Shown: positions 26,764 through 36,478, numbered from the stretch's first letter. The stretch: 64,000 bases of DNA from Verrucomicrobiales bacterium (GCA_024233215.1 JACKPW010000011.1:62001-126000); one strand, 5' to 3'. The notes: generated from the letters alone by a model not told the origin. A program made the numbers and translations.

Positions 26764-26797
26764 GCAACTTCTTGTTGCAGGTGCAACACGAAGTTGC
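26764..26797. repeat. Strong hairpin in a divergent promoter region
   Basis: GCAACTTCTTGTTGC (26764-26778) and GCAACACGAAGTTGC (26783-26797) are inverted copies with one mismatch around a 4-bp loop AGGT. It lies between divergent genes (nitrilase start 26666, ZntB-like start 26914). It lacks a T-run, so an operator or a repeat element is more likely than a terminator. Confidence 0.5.
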
Positions 26798-26913
26798 GCG
26801 GTGGTTCCCGGCTGTCCCGGGCTTGACGGGGGCGGCTTCCCGCGACTACCACCGCGGCGGGGGCGGTCGTCCGCCGGCCTCCCGGATCTCATCAACCATC
26901 GGCGCAAGCGATC

Positions 26914-27900
26914 ATGAGCGAAACCAGTCCCAGTTCCGACGGCCTGATACATGCCATGCTGCTCGACGGCCACGGGGGCGCCCGGCAGCTGTCCTGGGAG
27001 AGCCTGCGTGCCTGGAAGCGGGAGGACGGGCTGCTCTGGATGCATTTGGACTACAGCCGGCAAACCGCCCGCGACTGGCTCCTGGGCCCGGCCGGGCTCC
27101 CCGAAGTAGTGGCCGAGGCGCTGCTGGCCGAGGAGACCCGGCCCCGCACGGCCCTTCTGGATCGAGGGCTGCTCCTGATTCTGCGCGGTGTCAACCTCAA
27201 CCCCGGAGCCGATCCGGAGGACATGGTGAGCATCCGCCTTTGGGCGGAGGACGGGCGGATCATCACCACCCGGCGGCGGCGGCTCCTGTCGGTGGGCGAC
27301 CTCGCCACGGAGTTGATCGCCGGCAACGGGGCACAGGATGCCGGCGACCTCATTGAAGGCCTGGCCGACGGGTTGATCCGGCGGATGAGCGACGTCGTGG
27401 ACGACGCGGAAGACAAGGTGGCCGACATCGAGGAGCGGGTGATGACGGATGCACTGCCAGGATTGCGCGGGGAGGTCGCGGACCTGCGGCGTCAGGTCAT
27501 CGCCCTGCGCCGTTATCTCGCGCCGCAGCGCGATGCCCTGTCACGCCTGATGACCGAGAAGGTTCCCTGGGTGGGGGAGATCAACCGGCTTCATCTGCGC
27601 GAGACCCTCGAGCGACTGACCCGCTACGTCGAGGACCTCGATGCGGTCCGTGATCGCTGCCTGGTGGCGCACGAGGAGATCCAGAACCGGTCGACCGACC
27701 AGTTGAACCGGCGCATGTATCTGTTGTCCGTGGTGGCGGCGCTCTTTCTTCCCCTGGGATTTCTGACGGGGCTGCTGGGAATCAACGTCGGGGGCATTCC
27801 GGGTTCCGAAGACCCACACGGTTTCCTGCTCTTCCTGCTCGTCATCGCCGGCGTTGTCGCGTTCCAGCTCTGGCTGTTCCGGAAGATGAAGTGGTTCTGA
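26914..27900 (+). CDS. zntB: CorA/ZntB-family divalent metal transporter
   Basis: The 328 residues have a cytoplasmic alpha/beta N-terminal domain, a long helical stalk (about 140-250), and two C-terminal membrane segments (LLSVVAALFLPLGFLTGLLG and GFLLFLLVIAGVVAFQLWL). The pore signature between them is GINVGG, as in ZntB, rather than the GMN of CorA. The basic tail FRKMKWF also fits. ZntB proteins are proton-driven Zn uptake or efflux systems that act as pentamers in the inner membrane. The ion is not certain from sequence. Confidence 0.88.
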   Translation: MSETSPSSDGLIHAMLLDGHGGARQLSWESLRAWKREDGLLWMHLDYSRQTARDWLLGPAGLPEVVAEALLAEETRPRTALLDRGLLLILRGVNLNPGADPEDMVSIRLWAEDGRIITTRRRRLLSVGDLATELIAGNGAQDAGDLIEGLADGLIRRMSDVVDDAEDKVADIEERVMTDALPGLRGEVADLRRQVIALRRYLAPQRDALSRLMTEKVPWVGEINRLHLRETLERLTRYVEDLDAVRDRCLVAHEEIQNRSTDQLNRRMYLLSVVAALFLPLGFLTGLLGINVGGIPGSEDPHGFLLFLLVIAGVVAFQLWLFRKMKWF

Positions 27901-27929
27901 AAGCCTGTCTGAACCACCCCGTTGGCGGA

Positions 27930-29021
27930 TCATGGCAGACTCGAACCATCGCCCGCCCCGCCGCGAAGCCTCACCCGGAGCCCCTCCCCGGCCGGGGCAT
28001 CCACGAGGGACAAACGCCCCTCCCCGGCGCTCACACCCACATACGGATCGTTCCCGACAAGCAAGTTGCCATCCAGGTCGAGGTAATCGGTCAAGTCCGC
28101 CAGGTGGGCGGCGGCGGTAATCAGGAGGCTGGATTCGATCATGCACCCCAGCATCGTCTGCAACCCGGCGGCGCGGGCCGCCTTCAGCGCCTCCAGCCCC
28201 CCGCTCAATCCGCCCGTCTTCACGAGCTTCACGTTCACCGCGTGGAATCCCTCCGTCACGCCCTCGACCGCCCCGGCCTGCTGGTAACTCTCATCCGCCA
28301 TCAGCGGCAGCGGTGATCGCGCCTTCAGCCAGGCCAGGTCGCCCGGCGGGGTTGCCGCCGGCATCGGCTGTTCGACGAATTCGATGTCCGGATCCCGGGC
28401 CAGCCGTTCGATCTGCCGCAGCGCTTCCTCCCGGTCGTGCCAGGCCTCGTTCGCATCCACCCGCAACCGCCGGCCCGGGGCGGCCTCCCGCACCGCCCGC
28501 AAGGCGGCCTCGTCGTCAGGGCTGCCCAGCTTGATCTTGAGGATCGGATACTCCGACGCCGCGGCCACCTTGGCCGCCATCCGCTCCGGCGTGTCGATGC
28601 CAATACTGAACGACGTGGCATGGCGGCCCTCGGTGAAACCGAGCCCGAGAAACGCATGAACCGGCTGTCCCGCCCGGCGGGACGCGCCATCCACCAGGGC
28701 AATGTCCAGGGCACACTTCGCCGCCGAATTCCCCGGGGCCAGGGATCGGACCGCAGCCAGCGAGTCCTCCAGGCTGTCAAAGTCGAGCCGCACCGGATCG
28801 ACGGAGCGCAGGAAGTTCTCCACCGTCTCCTCGGATTCCTGGTAGCGCCGGCACGGCGAGGCCTCTCCAAGCCCCACCGTGCCATCCGGCGCTTCGAGCC
28901 GGACAAAGACCACCGGCTGGATCGCGCAGCCGCCCGCTGCCTCCGGTCCCGCAGCCTGGGTGCGCGAGATCGTCCAACGGTTCCTGAGTTCGAGGTCAAA
29001 CCGCCGCCATGTGAGTTTCAT
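27930..29021 (-). CDS. Dipeptide epimerase (L-Ala-D/L-Glu epimerase-like, enolase superfamily)
   Basis: The 363-residue protein has the muconate-lactonising subgroup residues. The catalytic KxK (Lys162/Lys164) lies in ILKIKLG. Metal ligands are in RVDANEAW (Asp189), EFVEQP (Glu217) and MADES (Asp243). The opposite-face Lys268 is in VKLVKTGG, and a DLDG motif follows near 320. Such enzymes epimerise the second residue of dipeptides, typically in murein peptide recycling. The start at 29021 begins MKLTWRRFDL; an upstream ATG at 29072 adds 17 atypical residues. It converges on zntB with a 29-bp gap. Confidence 0.86.
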   Translation of the reverse strand: MKLTWRRFDLELRNRWTISRTQAAGPEAAGGCAIQPVVFVRLEAPDGTVGLGEASPCRRYQESEETVENFLRSVDPVRLDFDSLEDSLAAVRSLAPGNSAAKCALDIALVDGASRRAGQPVHAFLGLGFTEGRHATSFSIGIDTPERMAAKVAAASEYPILKIKLGSPDDEAALRAVREAAPGRRLRVDANEAWHDREEALRQIERLARDPDIEFVEQPMPAATPPGDLAWLKARSPLPLMADESYQQAGAVEGVTEGFHAVNVKLVKTGGLSGGLEALKAARAAGLQTMLGCMIESSLLITAAAHLADLTDYLDLDGNLLVGNDPYVGVSAGEGRLSLVDAPAGEGLRVRLRGGAGDGSSLP

Positions 29022-29132
29022 GGGACACGAGCGAAGCGCATATCGGGCCTGGCGGCAACTCCGCGTTGGCAATCTTGTGCGAATTCAAACCGACACGAAC
29101 CCGGGAACCCTGCCCTTGGGCAGCTCGGTGAC

Positions 29133-29200
29133 GTGCCTGTAATGATTTTTCTCGCAAACAGCCACTGGATAACGAATTTTCTGTGCCTGTAATCGTTTTT
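29133..29200 (+). promoter_or_regulatory. Two 18-bp direct repeats upstream of the Fic gene
   Basis: GTGCCTGTAATGATTTTT (29133-29150) and GTGCCTGTAATCGTTTTT (29183-29200) differ at two positions and start exactly 50 bp apart, in an AT-rich pocket just before the Fic start at 29211. They resemble paired operator sites. No regulator gene is adjacent, so autoregulation is only a possibility. Confidence 0.4.
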
Positions 29201-29210
29201 TGGTTTGACA

Positions 29211-30785
29211 ATGAAGATCCTATTGAATGCTCATCGGCCGCGTCGCCCGGTCGGATACCTCCAGTTAAAGGAACGATACGCACTCCAGTCCCTACCGCAT
29301 CATGTCGAGTCATTTGTGGTCCAGGGTACGCGCCAAACGCGTTCTACCCCCACGCTGACCGAAGAACTGTATCCCAAGACCTACTGGCCGGGCGACGGCG
29401 ATCTGAACCACCTGGAGTTCGCCCTGAAGTACGAGGGGTTGCACCTGCAATTGCTGCGCGCGTTGCTCCCGCGCATTCCGGCGGGTGAATTGCTGGCCTA
29501 CATCGACTCCAAACCCACCAGCGCCTACGCCCGCCGAATCTGGTATCTCTACGAGGGACTTTCCGGGCAGAGGCTTGCGTTGCCCAATGCCACGCAGGGT
29601 AACTACGTAGACTTGTTGGACTCGCGCTACTACTACACCGGGCCGACAGTTCGAAGCCCGCGCCATCGGGTGAATGTCAACCTCCTCGGCAGCCTCGACT
29701 TCAGCCCCATGGTGCGGCGCACAAAGGCGCTCAAGACCGCCGGGGCGAAGCAACTTGAGGGGAAGTGCCGGAGGATCATCGACTCGATCCCACGGGAACT
29801 CTACGCCAGAGCACTTCAGTTCCTCTACACCAAGGAAACGAAATCATCCTATGCCATCGAAAGGGAGACGCCCAATCAGAGACGGGCTCAGAGGTTTGCA
29901 GACGCCCTTCGAGAGGCCCCACAGCGCGACTACCTGCTGAAGGACACGTTGGTCGCGCTTCAACAAGCCATCGTGGACCCGCGCTTCGCCAACACCGGTT
30001 GGCGTGACTCAGTCAACGAGCAGAACTACGTGGGGCGCAGTCTCAGTCTGAACGAGGAGGAAGTCCACTTCGTCCCGCCCCGGCCGCAGGACCTGCCGGA
30101 GTTGATGCCGGCGTACCTTGACGCCGCGCGAAGCATCCTTCACTCCGACGTTTCCCCGGTCATTGCAGCGGCCGTGATCGCTTATTCGTTCGTCTTTCTC
30201 CACCCGTTCACCGACGGCAACGGGCGCCTGCACCGGTTCCTCATCCACTACGTGCTGTCCTTCCGCCGGTTTGCGCCGGACGGGGTCGTGTTTCCCATAT
30301 CGGCCATCATGCTCAGCCGCCCGCAGGACTACGACGCGAGCCTCGAGTCTTTCTCCAAGCCAATGCTACCCCTGGTGGACCACGACCTCGATCAACTTGG
30401 ACGCATGACCGTGCTGAATGACACTCGTGACCTATACCGCCATGTCGATTGCACCTTCCTTTGCGAGAAGCTCTTCGAGTTCGTGGAGGCCACCATTGAA
30501 AAGGAACTGCCCGAGGAGATCCGCTTTCTTCAGCACTACGACAGGGCCCGCCGGTTGATGCGTGAGGTGGTGGACCTGCCCAACCGGCACGCCGACCTGT
30601 TCGTCCGCCTGTGCTTGCAGAACAAGGGCAGGCTCTCCACGAACAAACGGCAGCTTCCTGAATACGACGCCCTGAAGGAGGACGAAATCGTCGGGCTGGA
30701 GGCGGCGGTTGCGGAGGCGTTCGCTCTCGACGCCGAGTCGGAGAAGCAACCGCGCCAATCATCCCCACCCGCCCCGGAGCGCTGA
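29211..30785 (+). CDS. Fic-domain protein (probable AMP-transferase)
   Basis: The 524 residues contain the Fic core motif HPFTDGNGRLHR (His331 as catalytic base). Upstream is an inhibitory-type helix SSYAIERE (about 212-219), matching the (S/T)xxxE(G/N) motif up to the Glu but with Arg after it instead of Gly or Asn. The N-terminal 200 residues and C-terminal 130 residues are extra and unassigned; the latter may be a winged-helix-like tail. Fic enzymes transfer AMP from ATP to target proteins. ATG 29211 is chosen. No antitoxin gene is next to it, consistent with a self-inhibited class II type. Confidence 0.87.
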   Translation: MKILLNAHRPRRPVGYLQLKERYALQSLPHHVESFVVQGTRQTRSTPTLTEELYPKTYWPGDGDLNHLEFALKYEGLHLQLLRALLPRIPAGELLAYIDSKPTSAYARRIWYLYEGLSGQRLALPNATQGNYVDLLDSRYYYTGPTVRSPRHRVNVNLLGSLDFSPMVRRTKALKTAGAKQLEGKCRRIIDSIPRELYARALQFLYTKETKSSYAIERETPNQRRAQRFADALREAPQRDYLLKDTLVALQQAIVDPRFANTGWRDSVNEQNYVGRSLSLNEEEVHFVPPRPQDLPELMPAYLDAARSILHSDVSPVIAAAVIAYSFVFLHPFTDGNGRLHRFLIHYVLSFRRFAPDGVVFPISAIMLSRPQDYDASLESFSKPMLPLVDHDLDQLGRMTVLNDTRDLYRHVDCTFLCEKLFEFVEATIEKELPEEIRFLQHYDRARRLMREVVDLPNRHADLFVRLCLQNKGRLSTNKRQLPEYDALKEDEIVGLEAAVAEAFALDAESEKQPRQSSPPAPER

Positions 30786-30877
30786 GGTCCCGATTCCGGC
30801 AGGTTTGCCAGGAACACCGCCTTCCGGCCGGGAACCGCGGAGGCGGAATGTCCTTCTTGCCCCCAGCCGAGCCCGCG

Positions 30878-33800
30878 CTACCGGGCCAGGCGGAAGAAGG
30901 ACTGGCCGCCGCCGACCGGGATTTCCGCGTGGCTTTGGCCGTCCGTGCCAGGCACATCCTGCCATTCGCCGGTTTCCAGCGAGGACCGCTGCTGCAGCCG
31001 CACCCCGCTTTCGCCCGCCCACTCGAGCCGCAGCATGCCCCCGGCCAGTCCGGGGGCATCCAGCCGGAGTTCGGCCGTGGGCGCCGGTACATACAGGGCC
31101 GCCACGGTGACGTCGCTGTCGCGCGGGGCGAGGTAGACGGGATCGGTGTGTGGCCCTCCCGGCAAATCCCGTCCATAGCGATCCGTCCATTTGGCGAACC
31201 GGAAGGATCCGTAGGTAACGGGAGCCTTGACCGACACCGGGGAGGGCCCGGACTCAAAGACCCGGAGAAACCGCCCCCGGGCGTCGCGCCGACCGTTGGC
31301 ATCCTCGGCGCCAACCTCGAAATAGGGCAGGAAGCCGGACTCACTCACCACCGGTCCAAGGTCGGGATCCTCACTCATCGTGTTGACCAGCACCTCGAGA
31401 TCGCGTTGGCCCAGGGAGGTCTTTCGCGGGGTGTAGTCAAACACCATCTCCAGCCGCACTGACTTGAGCAGGATCGCCTGGCCGCTGCTGTCGAAATAGT
31501 CCCGGGTGATGTGGAGATCGGCCCAGGCCGCCGGACGCGAGTACAACAGCATGTCGCTGACCGCGTCGCCCGAAAGCAGCGAACGGAGCAGGGAATCGCT
31601 CGCCGCACTCGGTTGGATGGGATCGATCTGATCATCCACCGGGTCGTACCGGCCACCCCACACAATGGGATTCTCCGTCAGGCGGTTGTAGTGCCGGAAA
31701 CGATGAATTGCCCCGTCCAATTTGAGGTTGGAAATCCCGGAGTGCTCGATGTCCAGATCGACGTAGGCGGTACGCCCGTAGGCGCCGGACTCCGGTTCGG
31801 TCTCGATGGAGTAGACGCCCAGGTCGACGATGCGGACGTTTTCCTCCGAAGGCTGGAAGAACCCGTCGTTGTGGAGGTTGATGGTCACGGTGCCACCCGC
31901 GTTCAGGGTGTCGATTTCGCCCGGCAGGAGATTGAACCGGATGGGGACGGAGAGATCCGGCCGGTTGCTGTTGTAATGGTCGAAGATGGTCTCCGCCACG
32001 GTGGAGAGACTTTCCTCATAGACCGACATGAGCGACTCGAACTGCGCCGGAGTCATCTCTTGATCGCTGTTGAGGTCGGCGATTTCCTGGAACTTCTGAA
32101 GCAACCCTTCGAGATTCAGCGTCTGGGTGTAGGGCTGGAGCAGCCGGTATTCGTAGGCCTTGGCCATGTAGTAGTGGTATTTGACCAGGCGGTCGAAAGC
32201 CCGGTGCTCAAGGTCCTCGAGATAGGCCGAGGCCCGGTCGTCCAACACGGTGGCGGCGGGGGCAATGTCCCGGTTGAGGGCGTCGATGGCGAGCACGCTG
32301 CGGCGCATGAAGTCGGAGAGCCGGGTGATCTGTTGCATCGTTTGGACCGCCTCCTCGGTGAACTGCCGGTTCTGCTCCATCAATGCCTCCACCCGATCGA
32401 GCAGTGCCTTGTATTCCGGCGAGCGGCTTTTCAGACGTTCCAGTTCGGCCAACATTTCCGCGCTCGGAGCCTCCTGTTCCTTGAGGAAGCCACTGATGTC
32501 CTCCACGCCGGCTGCCAGTCCCTGGCCGGCCTGCACCAGGGCACTCGCGTAGTCGAAACTGTTCTCTTCCGCCGCGTCCGGATCCACCCCGTCCTTGGCG
32601 GTCTGCTGTTCATCCGCGGATTCCTCAAACCCGGATTCCATGTAGGCGGACGCGACGTTCTTCGCCCCGGTGATCGAGTCCCAGGGCCGGTCCGGATTGA
32701 AATCGCTCGCAACGCGCAGCCCCTCCCCGACGGTGCCGAGGGCCGGCTGATAGACGGGCACCATCTGGCACATCATGGCGGAGAGCTTCAGGCCGAACCG
32801 CAGTCCAAACACCCAGTCCGGCTCCCGGGTGGATTCGAGCAGTCTGAGTTCCTCGGCCTTGAGATCGTTCTGCACGGTGCCGATTTCGCTGTTGAGGTCC
32901 GCCGCCTTTGTCCGCAGCAGCGGCAACCGGGCCACCGCGTCATCGTAATCGGAACGGGCCTGGGCAAGTTGGGACCGGAGTTCATCCCGGACCGAGCTGA
33001 GCGCATTGAGTTTTTCCTGTTCGGTGGCGGCCTTATGACCCAACCAGTAGGTCAGGTAGAGCGTGCGCATGGCCCGCTCGATCTCGTTGCGAAACAGCGT
33101 GCTGTTGACCTCGAAACTCAGCATCGGCACCCAGCCGGGCGGATTCCCAAAGTAATCCAGTCCCGCTTCGATTTGCTGCAGCAACCGCGCCATTTCGTCG
33201 TGAATCTGGGCGATCTCAAGCTGCGCGGTCGGATCCACCGTCGCCCATTCGGGGTCGGCTTGGAACTCGCCCAGCCAGGGAACGAAGTCCTCCAGCCGCG
33301 CCTGCGCCGCCTCAATCCGGTTTCCGAGATAGTCGTCCCGGATATGTTCCAACACCTTGCGCAACGACAGCGGATCCACCCACGCGAACCGCCGCTCCTG
33401 CAGGGTGTAGTGCCCGTCCGGACCGGCCACGGTCAGACCGCGTCCGATGCTGGCATCGGCGCCCGCGGTCGCGGTATGCCGGGTGGCGGACGACTTCATG
33501 GTGAGCCAGTCGAGATAGAAGTGGACGTGTTCGCTCTTCGACGGGGTTCCGGCAGCGCCTCCCTTGTAGCGGTCGTAGGGGGAGGATGTCGGATACGTGG
33601 GATCCGCAGTGCGGCCTCCCGGAATCTCGTAAAGCCCGTCCAGTCCCACACTTGAGGCAATGGAGCCACCGGCGCCGCCTTCGCCGGGCTTGCCGGACGG
33701 TTTGGCGGGCGTGCCGTTGCCCGGCCATGACGTGGTTCCCTTCTTGGACACCGTCGCACCCGCGAAAGTGTAGTAGTAGTAGGTGATCGTGTATCCGCTG

Positions 33801-34780
33801 GCCGGGGTGTGGGTCTTGCAGATTCCAGAATCGCAGAACTTCACACTCGACCACCGGGTGCTCACCGACGATCCGGCCGATCCATGGGCGCCGGGACCGC
33901 CGGGCTGGCCGTGTCCGCCGGTGAGGTCAAAACGCAGTCCCGGGGCGTCCTCGTCCATGCTGCCCACCTCAAGCACCAGATTGCCTGCGGGCAGCCCATC
34001 ATCACCCGGCTTGCCCCCGTTGCCGTCGCTTCCCTTGGAAGAGAGCTTCTCCTCCGGCGTGGTCTTGATTTGACCGTCGCCCTCGAAGTGAAGTTCCCGC
34101 GCCCGGATCGTCACCTGGCTCTGCTTCCAACGCACCGGACTCCGCACAAACACCGTGTCCGCGATGATCTCAACCGACTGCAGATCACGCCGGTTGCCGT
34201 CGCAATAGGCTTCGTAGAGGCCGTTCTCATGCCCCTGCTCCAGCACCACGGTGTCGCCCACGATCTGGACAATGTGCGGGGGGGAGGTCTGGTAGTTGAG
34301 GGCCACCTGTAGCGGACCGGTCTGGTCGAACACACTCGCCTCGTAAGTGGCTATGGCCGGCGGTTGGGTGTGCTGCTCGGTGCCGAAGAAATCCGCCTCG
34401 GGTGGCAGTCCGGCCTGCGGGCTCATCTGCCAGGTCTGGGAAAACTGTTGTCCGTCCGCCGTCGCCGTGACGGTGAGGTCGAAGGGGGTGACGTCCGCGG
34501 GATCCGGAGCATAGCTGAACATCCAGTCCGAGCCGTCGAAGGCATCAAGCGTCAGGCGGCCGACAGGAGGTGGATTTGCGCTGAGCGACATGTCCACCCC
34601 CGGGTGGTCCGCCCAATAGAGCTGCAGAAACCGGGTGGAACCGCTCCAGACCGTCTGGTCCGGGACCGTGCCCAGCGCATAGCGGGCAGCCTCCGTGCCC
34701 TGGGCGCAAAGAACCGGTTGAAGCAACAAGGTCGAGGCCGTGAGGGCGCCGAAAAGGACTGGCTTGAGGATCGTCATCAT
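30878..34780 (-). CDS. 1300-residue secreted protein with collagen-like and helical regions, unknown function
   Basis: It has a signal peptide (MMTILKPVLFGALTASTLLL). Residues about 30-240 appear beta-rich. Glycine-rich stretches near 245-305 and 350-380 contain GGHGQPGGPGAHG. A long helical part (about 465-960) has coiled-coil segments such as LRSQLAQARSDYDD and LRTKAADLNSEIGTVQNDL, plus a hydrophobic helix pair (GLRFGLKLSAMMCQMVPVYQ). Residues 970-1180 are beta-rich again. The end, ETGEWQDVPG to SFFRLAR, belongs to the C-terminal module shared with three other secreted proteins here. I know no named family. The helix layout recalls large helical toxins or scaffold proteins, but this is speculation. 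Confidence 0.75.
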   Translation of the reverse strand: MMTILKPVLFGALTASTLLLQPVLCAQGTEAARYALGTVPDQTVWSGSTRFLQLYWADHPGVDMSLSANPPPVGRLTLDAFDGSDWMFSYAPDPADVTPFDLTVTATADGQQFSQTWQMSPQAGLPPEADFFGTEQHTQPPAIATYEASVFDQTGPLQVALNYQTSPPHIVQIVGDTVVLEQGHENGLYEAYCDGNRRDLQSVEIIADTVFVRSPVRWKQSQVTIRARELHFEGDGQIKTTPEEKLSSKGSDGNGGKPGDDGLPAGNLVLEVGSMDEDAPGLRFDLTGGHGQPGGPGAHGSAGSSVSTRWSSVKFCDSGICKTHTPASGYTITYYYYTFAGATVSKKGTTSWPGNGTPAKPSGKPGEGGAGGSIASSVGLDGLYEIPGGRTADPTYPTSSPYDRYKGGAAGTPSKSEHVHFYLDWLTMKSSATRHTATAGADASIGRGLTVAGPDGHYTLQERRFAWVDPLSLRKVLEHIRDDYLGNRIEAAQARLEDFVPWLGEFQADPEWATVDPTAQLEIAQIHDEMARLLQQIEAGLDYFGNPPGWVPMLSFEVNSTLFRNEIERAMRTLYLTYWLGHKAATEQEKLNALSSVRDELRSQLAQARSDYDDAVARLPLLRTKAADLNSEIGTVQNDLKAEELRLLESTREPDWVFGLRFGLKLSAMMCQMVPVYQPALGTVGEGLRVASDFNPDRPWDSITGAKNVASAYMESGFEESADEQQTAKDGVDPDAAEENSFDYASALVQAGQGLAAGVEDISGFLKEQEAPSAEMLAELERLKSRSPEYKALLDRVEALMEQNRQFTEEAVQTMQQITRLSDFMRRSVLAIDALNRDIAPAATVLDDRASAYLEDLEHRAFDRLVKYHYYMAKAYEYRLLQPYTQTLNLEGLLQKFQEIADLNSDQEMTPAQFESLMSVYEESLSTVAETIFDHYNSNRPDLSVPIRFNLLPGEIDTLNAGGTVTINLHNDGFFQPSEENVRIVDLGVYSIETEPESGAYGRTAYVDLDIEHSGISNLKLDGAIHRFRHYNRLTENPIVWGGRYDPVDDQIDPIQPSAASDSLLRSLLSGDAVSDMLLYSRPAAWADLHITRDYFDSSGQAILLKSVRLEMVFDYTPRKTSLGQRDLEVLVNTMSEDPDLGPVVSESGFLPYFEVGAEDANGRRDARGRFLRVFESGPSPVSVKAPVTYGSFRFAKWTDRYGRDLPGGPHTDPVYLAPRDSDVTVAALYVPAPTAELRLDAPGLAGGMLRLEWAGESGVRLQQRSSLETGEWQDVPGTDGQSHAEIPVGGGQSFFRLAR

Positions 34781-34864
34781 GTGGTCATCGTCCGCCCCTC
34801 CCGCCCCGAAACGATACCGGCGACCAGCAGGCGCACTGCGTTGGCCTGCAATCTATGTTAATCA

Positions 34865-34893
34865 ATTATTCTCGCAAGTAGTGGTAATGATAA
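34865..34893 (-). promoter_or_regulatory. Candidate sigma70-type promoter of the 1300-residue protein gene
   Basis: Read on the minus strand, TTATCA (34893-34888) and AATAAT (34870-34865) are separated by 17 bp, a good match to the -35/-10 pattern in an AT-rich patch. It lies 85 bp upstream of the start at 34780. Confidence 0.45.
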
Positions 34894-35074
34894 CACTCGC
34901 GGACCCGGTCGATCCCGTCCTCCGGTCGGCGATGAGGTGCTGCGGTGGGGGTAACCCGGTCAGGTGCGGCTGGGGCGCGGGGTTCCACTCGTGCGAACTC
35001 GCGGTTCCTTCGGCGGGGAATTCAATGATCGAGTGGCTGGACTCCCCAACGTTTTCCTGAGATCACTCCCCCCC

Positions 35075-36478
35075 ATGAACCATGTGCCCGTCCTGCTTCG
35101 GAAGATCCTTGTGGTGGCAACCGCCCTGGCCGCCCTCGTGGTCCCGGAGGACTGCGCGGCCGGCGCCCCGGATCCGGTCCGCCCCAACTTGCTCCTGATT
35201 CTCGCGGACGACCTCGGATTTGGAGACGTGGGATGCCAGGGAGCGACGGACCTGCGCACCCCGCACCTCGATCAACTTGCCGCCGAGGGGATGCGTTTTG
35301 CGAATTTCTACGCGAACTGCACGGTCTGTTCGCCCACGCGCGCCGCCCTGATGACGGGCCGGTATCCGGACCTGGTCGGGGTGCCCGGAGTAATTCGCAC
35401 GCATGCGGACGACAGTTGGGGCTGGCTGGCGCCCGGAGCGGTTCTGTTGCCCCAGGTGCTCAAGCCGGCCGGCTATCACAGCGCGCTGGTGGGGAAGTGG
35501 CATCTCGGCCTGGAATCCCCGAACCTCCCGAACGCACGCGGGTTTGACCATTTCCACGGCTTCCTTGGTGACATGATGGATGACTACAACACCCACCTCC
35601 GTCACGGGCGGAACTACCTGCGGCTCGATTCCGAGGTCGTCGAGGCGCAGGGACATGCCACCGACGTCTTCACCGACTGGGCGATCGAGTATCTTCGGGA
35701 CCGCAGCGACCAGTCGGAGCCCTTCTTCCTTTACCTGGCCTACAACGCGCCGCACACGCCAATCCAACCGCGGCCGGACTGGCTGGCCCGCGTGCAGGCG
35801 CGTGAACCGGAGCTGGATCCCGGGAGGGCGCGGCTCGTGGCCCTGATCGAGCATCTCGATGACGGGATTGGGCGGGTCCTCGCGGCCTTGGAGGAAAACG
35901 GACAGGCCGGGCGGACACTGGTGCTTTTCACCAGCGACAACGGCGGGCAACTGAGCGTCGGGGCCAACAACGGGCGCTGGCGGGGCGGCAAACAGGACCT
36001 TTATGAGGGCGGACTCCGTGTGCCGATGATCGCCCGCTGGCCCGGCCGCATTGCGCCGGGGAGCGAGTCCCCGGTGATGGCATTGACGATGGACCTCTTC
36101 GCGACGTGCGCCGAGGCCGCGGGGACGGCGGTGCCCGGGGAAATCGAGGGGGTCTCGCTGATACCGATCCTCCTGGGGGGCGGCTCCGGACTTCCCTCCC
36201 GTGATTTCGTCTGGATGCGGCGGGAGGGGAATCCGCGATACCAAGGCAGGGATTATTTTGCCCTGCGCCGGGGCGATTGGAAGCTGGTCCAGAACACGCC
36301 GTTTGAGCCCTGGCAACTGTTCAATCTGGTCGAGGATCCGGGGGAGGAGCGTGATCGCGCGGCCGCGGAGGCCGGGGTTCGCTGGGACCTGACCCGGATC
36401 CTGATGCGACACATCCAGCGTGCGGGGACGGTGCCGTGGCAACCTCCGGCGCCCGGAGGCACCGGGGATCAGGAATGA
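35075..36478 (+). CDS. Secreted sulfatase (S1 family), second copy
   Basis: The 467-residue protein has an N-terminal signal (VPVLLRKILVVATALAALVV). Sulfatase motifs are LILADDLGFGDVG (Asp45, Asp46), the formylglycine signature TVCSPTRAALMTGRYP (Cys85), VGKWHLG and LFTSDNGG, with the C-terminal GDWKLVQN. Motif spacing differs from the first sulfatase at 15904, so the two are not recent duplicates and probably cleave different sulfate esters. The ATG at 35075 is chosen for the signal peptide. It is divergent from the 1300-residue protein gene. Confidence 0.92.
   Translation: MNHVPVLLRKILVVATALAALVVPEDCAAGAPDPVRPNLLLILADDLGFGDVGCQGATDLRTPHLDQLAAEGMRFANFYANCTVCSPTRAALMTGRYPDLVGVPGVIRTHADDSWGWLAPGAVLLPQVLKPAGYHSALVGKWHLGLESPNLPNARGFDHFHGFLGDMMDDYNTHLRHGRNYLRLDSEVVEAQGHATDVFTDWAIEYLRDRSDQSEPFFLYLAYNAPHTPIQPRPDWLARVQAREPELDPGRARLVALIEHLDDGIGRVLAALEENGQAGRTLVLFTSDNGGQLSVGANNGRWRGGKQDLYEGGLRVPMIARWPGRIAPGSESPVMALTMDLFATCAEAAGTAVPGEIEGVSLIPILLGGGSGLPSRDFVWMRREGNPRYQGRDYFALRRGDWKLVQNTPFEPWQLFNLVEDPGEERDRAAAEAGVRWDLTRILMRHIQRAGTVPWQPPAPGGTGDQE

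Noticed and set aside
31511..33655. 714-codon + strand frame opposite the 1300-residue protein gene
   Set aside because: No motifs, atypical composition; the opposite strand has a signal peptide, promoter and C-terminal module.
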